A DNA stretch of 64,000 nucleotides. It comes from CAZNSX01 sp964575845. Lineage in GTDB: Bacteria; UBA8248; CAZNSX01. The notes below the pieces were generated by a model. That model was not told where the DNA came from. It saw only the letters and a list, made by a program, of their open reading frames with translations, and searched no databases. Every line of letters begins with the position of its first letter. Position 1 is the first letter of the stretch. The translations under genes were made by a program, and so were the position numbers. The DNA is taken from contig CAZNSX010000001.1 of NCBI GenBank assembly GCA_964575845.1, positions 868,001 to 932,000 on the forward strand, in the 5' to 3' direction. Positions 59,099-64,000 of this stretch are shown here, piece after piece.

Positions 59099-59629
59099 TC
59101 ACTCATCAAACTGGATGAGGGAAAAGACGGGGTATTTCTTCAGGTGCTCCCTTGCTTTAAGGAATGGCAGTTCTATCAGGAAGGCTAACTCCACGATATC
59201 ACCGCCCATCTTCTCCACGAGCTGGGCGGCTGCCGCGACGGTGCCACCTGTGGCCAAGAGGTCGTCCGCGATCAATATCTTCTGGCCGTGGTCTATGGAA
59301 TCCTGATGGACCTCAAGGGTATCCTTTCCGTACTCGAGCTCATAGATGGTCCTGTGGGTCTTGTAGGGCAGCTTTCCCGGCTTGCGGATGAGGATTACGC
59401 CGGCATTGAGCTTATAGGCCAGGGCGGCCCCGATGATGAAGCCTCTCGCCTCCACCCCAACCACCATGTCAATGCGCTCGCCTATATAGCGGTTTCCCAA
59501 AATGTCGATGGCCGTGTGATAGGCCTTGGCATCGCTCAAGAGGGTGGTTATGTCCTTGAAGAGGACCCCCTTCTGGGGAAAATCGGGTATATCGCGGATG
59601 TAGCGGGTCAGGTCTTTAACGGTGAGCAT
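59099..59629 (-). CDS. apt: adenine phosphoribosyltransferase
   Basis: The 176-residue protein is a type I phosphoribosyltransferase of full length. The hood begins IRDIPDFPQKGVLFKDITTLL; the adenine pocket segment is VVGVEARGFIIGAALA; the PRPP loop is KILIADDLLATGGTVAA; RKPGKLPYKT is the Apt-specific stretch. It makes AMP from adenine and PRPP. It is on the minus strand with the M23 peptidase gene upstream. Confidence 0.96.
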   Translation of the reverse strand: MLTVKDLTRYIRDIPDFPQKGVLFKDITTLLSDAKAYHTAIDILGNRYIGERIDMVVGVEARGFIIGAALAYKLNAGVILIRKPGKLPYKTHRTIYELEYGKDTLEVHQDSIDHGQKILIADDLLATGGTVAAAAQLVEKMGGDIVELAFLIELPFLKAREHLKKYPVFSLIQFDE

Positions 59630-59660
59630 TGCTACCTCCCAAGGATTCTGAGCTCCCTCC

Positions 59661-60422
59661 TTAGGGAAGGAAGAAGAGGGGGTCTTTGGGGATCGTTCTT
59701 AGCCTTATCTCAAAATGAAGGTGCGGCCCCGAAGCCCTTCCCGTTCTGCCCACACGGGCGACGGGCTCGCCTTCGGCCACCTCCTCCCCACGACGCACCA
59801 GATTCTCCCGGTTATGAGCATAAATTGTATGGAAGCCTCCGGGATGGCTGAGAATTACCATCTTGCCGTAGCCGCCGGGCCCCCAGTCGCTGAAGACCAC
59901 CTTCCCCGGCGCTGCGGCTTTTATGAGCGTGCCTGCAGGGGCGGCTATATCCAGCCCGTCGTGGCGCCTATCCGTATTCAGCCCGAAGTAGGTTGTTATG
60001 GTTCCCCGTAGGGGCCAGCTGAACTCAAGCTCCCGCGGCTTCGGGAGGCTGGCTACCCGCGGGGAAGAGTCCTCCGCAGGCTTCGAGCGTTGGGAAGGCG
60101 GGCGAGCCTTCCCATCGGTCTCTCTCATCTCAGGGAGCCTCACAGTGAGAACCCGCCTGGCCCCCGGAATGAACAGTCGCCTTCCGATCTTGAGATCCCG
60201 AGGGTCTCGGACGTGGTTCACCCTCTGGAGCTCGTCCAGGTCCACTCCGTAAGTCCGGGCTATCCTCCAGAGAGTCTCCCCTGCCCGCACTGGATGATAA
60301 ACGCCCCGATGATAAGATGGGCTGTAGTATCGGGGGATAAGGCCACAGCCCCATAGCAGAAGCCCCAGCACCAGGGGCACCGTCACCTTTGCTTGCGACT
60401 TAAGCTTTTCGCTTCCGCTCAA
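59661..60422 (-). CDS. LysM-M23 peptidase lipoprotein (NlpD/EnvC type)
   Basis: The 253-residue precursor has a signal peptide with lipobox LLWGC, one LysM domain (about 43-87, HPVRAGETLWRIARTYGVDL; LKIGRRLFIPG) and an M23 metallopeptidase domain (about 135-253). The zinc motif is partly kept: HDGLDIAAPAGT and HLHFEIR. The sequence GGFHTIYAHNRENLV and GRTGRASGPHLHFE is typical. It cuts peptidoglycan or activates amidases at division. Overlap with the upstream gene is 4 bases (ATGA), so translation is coupled. Confidence 0.92.
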   Translation of the reverse strand: MSGSEKLKSQAKVTVPLVLGLLLWGCGLIPRYYSPSYHRGVYHPVRAGETLWRIARTYGVDLDELQRVNHVRDPRDLKIGRRLFIPGARRVLTVRLPEMRETDGKARPPSQRSKPAEDSSPRVASLPKPRELEFSWPLRGTITTYFGLNTDRRHDGLDIAAPAGTLIKAAAPGKVVFSDWGPGGYGKMVILSHPGGFHTIYAHNRENLVRRGEEVAEGEPVARVGRTGRASGPHLHFEIRLRTIPKDPLFFLP

Positions 60423-60883
60423 TATTCAAAGGCCATGGCGACCGCTTCCTCGATGTTCTCAGCCCGAAGAACTCCGTCCGGGGCGGAATCCCTCCCGAGG
60501 GAAATCACGGGCACTCCCATTTTGAGAGCAAGGGCGATCTCGGAGAGGGTGCCCCAGCCGCCCTCGAGGGCTATTATGGCTCGGGGGGTACCCGCCACGA
60601 TGACATTGCGGGCGTTGCCCATGCCCGTAACGATAGGGATCTCGATATAAGGGTTGGCCTCTTCGGCCGAATGGCCGGGAAGGATGCCCACGGTCAAGCC
60701 CCCCGCTCCCGCCGCTCCTTTGGCCACAGCCTCCATCACTCCCGAGAGCCCGCCACAGAGAACGACCCCTCCCCTCTCGGCAATCTTCCTGCCGACCTCC
60801 ACGGCTAGGCGGCAAACGTCCTCGGAGGCCGTTGATGAGCCCACCACTCCGATAATCTTTCGCACCCTGCGCATTATCCTCAT
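60419..60883 (-). CDS. LOG-like Rossmann-fold protein (TIGR00725 type)
   Basis: The 154-residue protein has IIGVVGSSTASED at the N-terminus, GGVVLCGGLSGVMEAVAKGA and the phosphate-binding EGGWGTLSEIALALKMGVPV, the signature of the TIGR00725 branch of the SLOG/LOG family. It may bind a nucleotide or a nucleoside phosphate. The motif PGGxGTxxE of cytokinin-activating LOG proteins is modified to EGGWGT, so activity is not certain. It overlaps the M23 gene by four bases. Confidence 0.85.
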   Translation of the reverse strand: MRIMRRVRKIIGVVGSSTASEDVCRLAVEVGRKIAERGGVVLCGGLSGVMEAVAKGAAGAGGLTVGILPGHSAEEANPYIEIPIVTGMGNARNVIVAGTPRAIIALEGGWGTLSEIALALKMGVPVISLGRDSAPDGVLRAENIEEAVAMAFEY

Positions 60884-60895
60884 GGTGGAGGAGAC

Positions 60896-60972
<77 letters not shown>

Positions 60973-60976
60973 ATCC

Positions 60977-61621
60977 TCAATCCTTCCATCCATGCTCGCC
61001 GATAAGCTTAACGAAGATGCAAGGTTTCAGATTCTCCCTCCTGACCTCGCCCTTCTCTCCCTTTACCACCTTCACCAAGACTTGGTGGTCAGGGCTTCCC
61101 ACCGGGATGACAAGCCTTCCACCGGGGGCCAGCTGCTCCACCAGGGTCTCCGGCACCTCGGGGCTCGCGGCCGAGACCATCATGGCATCGAAGGGGCTTT
61201 CCCCTCGCCAACCTCTCGTCCCGTCGCCCACGCGATAAACGACGTTATTATAGCCCATCTCATCCAAAAGGGAACGGGCCCTGAAGAGGAGTTCCTTTAT
61301 TCGCTCGATGGTGAAAACCCTTTCGGCCAGCTCCGCCAGGAGGGCTGTGACATAGCCTGAGCCAGTGCCAAGCTCAAGCACCTTCTCCCTTCCCTTAAGC
61401 TCCATGGCCTCGCACATGACGGCGATGATGTAGGGCTGGGAAATAGTCTGACGGGAGCCGATGGGAAGGGGATAGTCATCATAAGCCTTGTGCCTCAGGG
61501 CTTCCTCCACGAAGCGGTGTCTAGGAACCCTCCCCATGACCTCCAGAACCCTTGGGTCGCGGATGTCTCGCCCGGCAAGCTGGTTGCGCACCATCTCCCG
61601 GCGCGTTATGGCATAGTCCAT
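60977..61621 (-). CDS. pcm: protein-L-isoaspartate O-methyltransferase
   Basis: The 214-residue protein matches Pcm: AITRREMVRNQLAGRDIRDPRVLEVMG, RQTISQPYIIAVMCE, VLELGTGSGYVTALLAELA (SAM binding), VGDGTRGW and VVSAA-like SAASPEVPETLVEQL. It repairs isoaspartyl residues in aged proteins. The gene starts 15 bases after surE, a pairing seen in many proteobacteria. Confidence 0.96.
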   Translation of the reverse strand: MDYAITRREMVRNQLAGRDIRDPRVLEVMGRVPRHRFVEEALRHKAYDDYPLPIGSRQTISQPYIIAVMCEAMELKGREKVLELGTGSGYVTALLAELAERVFTIERIKELLFRARSLLDEMGYNNVVYRVGDGTRGWRGESPFDAMMVSAASPEVPETLVEQLAPGGRLVIPVGSPDHQVLVKVVKGEKGEVRRENLKPCIFVKLIGEHGWKD

Positions 61622-61636
61622 ATCCCGCCTAAGCCC

Positions 61637-62389
61637 TTAAGTCAGCTGAAAATCCCAGCGCAGCATCTCCTCCCGGGCGGCATAGTTGGTGAGGTCGAGG
61701 TGGAGGGGCGTCACCGAGATCTCACCCTGATTGATTGCGGCAAAGTCCGTATCATCAGCGGGCACCCAGCCCAGTTCATCTCCTCCTATCCAGAAGTATT
61801 CCCTTCCGCGTGGGTCCACTTTTTCCACCACCGCATCGCCGTAGAGTCGCTTTCCCTGCCGCGTGATCCGCACCCCCCGCAGCTGGGATTTGGGAAGGTC
61901 GGGGATGTTCACGTTGAGGAGTGTGTCTGGAGGGAGACCCCGCTCCATCACCATCTTGACAAGCAGCCGGCTGAACCAGGCAGCCGAGGAAAAGTCAAAA
62001 TTCTCCCGCGCCACAAGGGATATGGCGATGGACGGAAGTCCCAAGATCGTTCCCTCCATGGCGGCGGCCACGGTGCCGGAATAAGTCATGTCATCCCCGA
62101 GATTGCCGCCCCGGTTAATCCCCGTCACCACCATCTGGGGACGCCTTCCCCTGAGGAGCCCATTCACGGCCAGATTGACACAATCCGTTGGAGTCCCGTC
62201 CACGGCGAACCAACTGGGCGAGAACTGCTCCACCCTTAGTGGGCGGTGAAGGGAGAGGGAATGGCTGGCTCCCGAGCGCTCCCGGTCAGGAGCCACGACG
62301 TACACCTCGCCAAGGTCCAGGAGGGCATTGTGAAGGCTCCTAAGACCCTCGGAGCGAATGCCGTCATCGTTTGATAGCAGAATGACCAA
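61637..62389 (-). CDS. surE: 5'/3'-nucleotidase SurE
   Basis: The 250-residue protein has the SurE metal-site motifs: ILLSNDDGIRSEGLRSL at the N-terminus (Asp-Asp), PDRERSGASHSLSLHRPLRV and ITGINRGGNLGDDMTYSGTVAAAMEG. It dephosphorylates nucleoside monophosphates under stress. With pcm and the M23 lipoprotein it forms a housekeeping block common in delta- and gammaproteobacteria. Confidence 0.96.
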   Translation of the reverse strand: MVILLSNDDGIRSEGLRSLHNALLDLGEVYVVAPDRERSGASHSLSLHRPLRVEQFSPSWFAVDGTPTDCVNLAVNGLLRGRRPQMVVTGINRGGNLGDDMTYSGTVAAAMEGTILGLPSIAISLVARENFDFSSAAWFSRLLVKMVMERGLPPDTLLNVNIPDLPKSQLRGVRITRQGKRLYGDAVVEKVDPRGREYFWIGGDELGWVPADDTDFAAINQGEISVTPLHLDLTNYAAREEMLRWDFQLT

Positions 62390-62511
62390 GCTTGCTATTA
62401 GAGGGCGGAGTGAGGGGAAAAAGCTTCTTTCCTCAAGAAGGGGGGTCCTTCCCTCTCCTCGAATTTTAAAATTATATGTTAAATAATTTCCTTAAGTCAA
62501 TTCTTATACTT

Positions 62512-62806
62512 TTAACCCGCAGTGTAATCACCGTCCACGAACATGACATGGCCTGTGATAAACTCCAAGGCCCGGGAGGCCAGGAAGACAGTGGCGCCTA
62601 TGAAAACCCTCGGGCTCACCCGCGCACCCCCAGGGGATGCGGCTCAGGAGGTCCTCCCGGGAGCGCGATGATTTTACCGTCCAGCGTGTCAGCCGGCAAG
62701 GGCATCCCTCAGGGGAGTGCCCTCCCGCGGCCTTCCTGTGAAGGATATGGTTTAGGTTGATAGGTTGCCTTGGGCTAAATATAATGGGAGGCCAAACCGG
62801 AGGCAT
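62512..62806 (-). pseudogene. 3' remnant of a short-chain dehydrogenase/reductase gene
   Basis: One minus-strand frame reads SREDLLSRIPWGCAGEPEG, the alpha-helix-G region of SDRs (consensus LLxRIPLGRFGEPEE). After a frame change it continues VFIGATVFLASRALEFITGH then VMFVDGDYTAG and stop TAA 62514, which is the SDR C-terminus. The N-terminal Rossmann motif and catalytic Tyr-x-x-x-Lys are absent, and a shift lies between the parts, so the gene is dead. The remainder of 62390-62961 shows only the RBS of the next gene. Confidence 0.65.
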
Positions 62807-62961
62807 TCATAAAGAGCCGCTATGAGAGGAGCCCCGGAGGGAGCATTCAGAAGCTGGCTCCTTCCATGCCCAGGGCGGAACACGGGCTGGTTGAAGTTTA
62901 TGAACTAAGTTCTCTAGAGGATTTCTCATTCCCTGAAACTAGAGCGAGAGGAGAGGACAGA

Positions 62962-63858
62962 ATGGCGGAGAAAGTCGGTTTCATAGGGCTCGGCATGATG
63001 GGAAACCCGATGAGCAAGAATCTCCTCAAGGCGGGATTCTCTCTCACGGTCTGGAACCGGACCGCAGCCAAGATGAAAGAACTCACCGGCCTCGGTGCCA
63101 CGGGGGCCTCCTCGCCCAAAGAGGTGGCCGAGAAATCGGATGTGGTCATAACCATGCTTACCAGCGGTTCCGATGTCAAGGAAGTGGTCCTCGGGAAGGG
63201 GGGCGTCTTAGAGGGCGCCAAAACCGGCCTCACCCTCATCGACATGAGCACCGTCTCCCCCAAGGATAGCCAGGAGGTGGCCGCCGCGATGGAGAAGAAG
63301 GGGTGTGCCATGCTGGATGCCCCGGTGAGCGGAAGCGTCGGTGTGGCCGCCAAGGCGGCCCTCACCATTCAGGTGGGCGGAAAGAAGGAGGTGTTCGACC
63401 GGGCCCTTCCTGTGCTGCAGGCCATGGGGAAGAACATCTTCCACATAGGCGGAAGCGGCATGGGCTCACACATGAAGCTCGTCACCAACACCATCATGGG
63501 CTGCAACGCCGCCGCCCTCTGCGAGGCCCTCGCCATGGGGACAAAGGCGGGCATTCCCGCAGAGACACTCATAGAAGTGCTTAAATTCGGGGGCGGCCAG
63601 TCGCGGGTCCTGGAGCTCAGGGGGCCCATGATCATCGAGGGCGACTTCAGCCCGAACTTCATGCTGAAGCTCCTGGATAAAGACATGGGGCTGGCCCTCG
63701 AAAGCGCGGAGAGCCTTGGTGTGCCCATGCCCATAGCGAGCATGATACGAGGCTTCTACACCGAGGCCATCGAGGATGGAAAAGGGGATAACGATTTCAA
63801 CGCCATCGCGACCGTGTTTGAGCGTAGGGCGGGGGTCGAGATAAGAAAGAAGGCTTAA
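62962..63858 (+). CDS. beta-hydroxyacid dehydrogenase (3-hydroxyisobutyrate dehydrogenase / glyoxylate reductase type)
   Basis: Start ATG 62962 (MAEKVGFIGLGMMGNPM) has GAGAGGA upstream; a longer frame from 62866 lacks an RBS. The 298-residue protein has the NAD-binding GFIGLGMMGNPMSKNL, the substrate loop LDAPVSGSVGVAAKAALTIQVGG, the catalytic Lys in GSHMKLVTNTIMG and the C-terminal DKDMGLALE. It resembles 3-hydroxyisobutyrate, tartronate-semialdehyde and succinic-semialdehyde reductases. The next gene is not in the window. A minus-strand protein-like frame of 39 codons (63994-63870, AAVRIDLPGARIAGRCNV...) follows it; it has a TAG near the edge and may be another remnant. Confidence 0.92.
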   Translation: MAEKVGFIGLGMMGNPMSKNLLKAGFSLTVWNRTAAKMKELTGLGATGASSPKEVAEKSDVVITMLTSGSDVKEVVLGKGGVLEGAKTGLTLIDMSTVSPKDSQEVAAAMEKKGCAMLDAPVSGSVGVAAKAALTIQVGGKKEVFDRALPVLQAMGKNIFHIGGSGMGSHMKLVTNTIMGCNAAALCEALAMGTKAGIPAETLIEVLKFGGGQSRVLELRGPMIIEGDFSPNFMLKLLDKDMGLALESAESLGVPMPIASMIRGFYTEAIEDGKGDNDFNAIATVFERRAGVEIRKKA

Positions 63859-64000
63859 GGGGCTCGAGCTCTCTCAAGGCGGCTCGCCAAGAGGCGGGAA
63901 AAGAGCCCCCTGATATTCGATGGGCATCTCCACGTTGCACCGGCCGGCGATCCGAGCGCCCGGGAGGTCGATCCTTACGGCGGCGACAGAAGCCTAAACG

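Overview
The window looks like a chromosomal segment of an anaerobic, respiratory, Gram-negative bacterium with high-GC, deltaproteobacterium-like content (Desulfobacterota, or a related lineage such as Nitrospirota or NC10). This rests on multiheme c-type cytochromes with a decaheme/outer-membrane-barrel pair, four sigma54-dependent activators, corrinoid methyltransferase proteins, a molybdopterin oxidoreductase, FdhD, a housekeeping surE-pcm-tRNA(Pro)-M23 peptidase-apt block, and a probable selenoprotein. No phage, insertion sequence, CRISPR array or rRNA gene was seen.

Region 1 (1-8.7 kb, all minus strand) is an extracellular electron transfer locus. It holds a decaheme MtrA/DmsE-type cytochrome and an MtrB/PioB-type barrel (the trans-outer-membrane conduit), a receiver-only response regulator, an NHL beta-propeller lipoprotein with two tetraheme cytochromes, a two-CW protein and a c7-type lipoprotein cut by the left edge. 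Three sigma54 -24/-12 promoters (8480-8494, 4966-4980, 4160-4174) and two near-identical 36-37 bp palindromes (8641-8677, 4279-4314) placed as enhancers suggest one NtrC-type regulator controls the locus.

Region 2 (8.8-18 kb) is regulatory. A periplasmic binding-protein fusion carrying a CxxCH heme motif, a histidine kinase and a sigma54 response regulator form one operon. Two further sigma54 activators follow, one with a receiver domain and one with a GAF domain. Region 3 (18.4-30.9 kb) has a secreted beta-propeller/RTX protein, fdhD, a cysteine hydrolase, two tandem aldo/keto reductases, an OYE-type flavoenzyme, a CocE-type hydrolase, a deleted LVIVD-protein copy and an acyl-CoA synthetase.

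Region 4 (31.3-44.5 kb) is catabolic. A corrinoid protein, a UroD-type methyltransferase and a molybdopterin oxidoreductase are followed by an alpha/beta hydrolase, an intact LVIVD-repeat protein, two acyl-CoA dehydrogenases that both lack the usual catalytic Glu, a zinc alcohol dehydrogenase, a 3-hydroxyacyl-CoA dehydrogenase and a nitrilase-fold enzyme. Fragments of an ABC transporter lie between them.

Region 5 (44.5-58.6 kb) is a metal/redox stress island. A ZraSR-like two-component system is divergent from a sigma54-promoted operon of Met/Gly-rich periplasmic proteins, a His-rich membrane peptide, YHS proteins, the copper ATPase CopA, a Rieske protein, an NfeD-like protein and a PCYCGC-family protein with an in-frame UGA replacing a conserved Cys. 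A methyltransferase, Lgt and a truncated rhodanese follow. Region 6 (59-64 kb) is housekeeping: apt, a LysM/M23 peptidase, a LOG-like protein, tRNA-Pro, pcm, surE, an SDR remnant and a beta-hydroxyacid dehydrogenase.

Gene decay is a theme: at least six remnants (LVIVD copy, VOC fragment, ABC ATPase tail, solute-binding-protein tail, SDR tail, rhodanese with an internal deletion) lie between intact genes.
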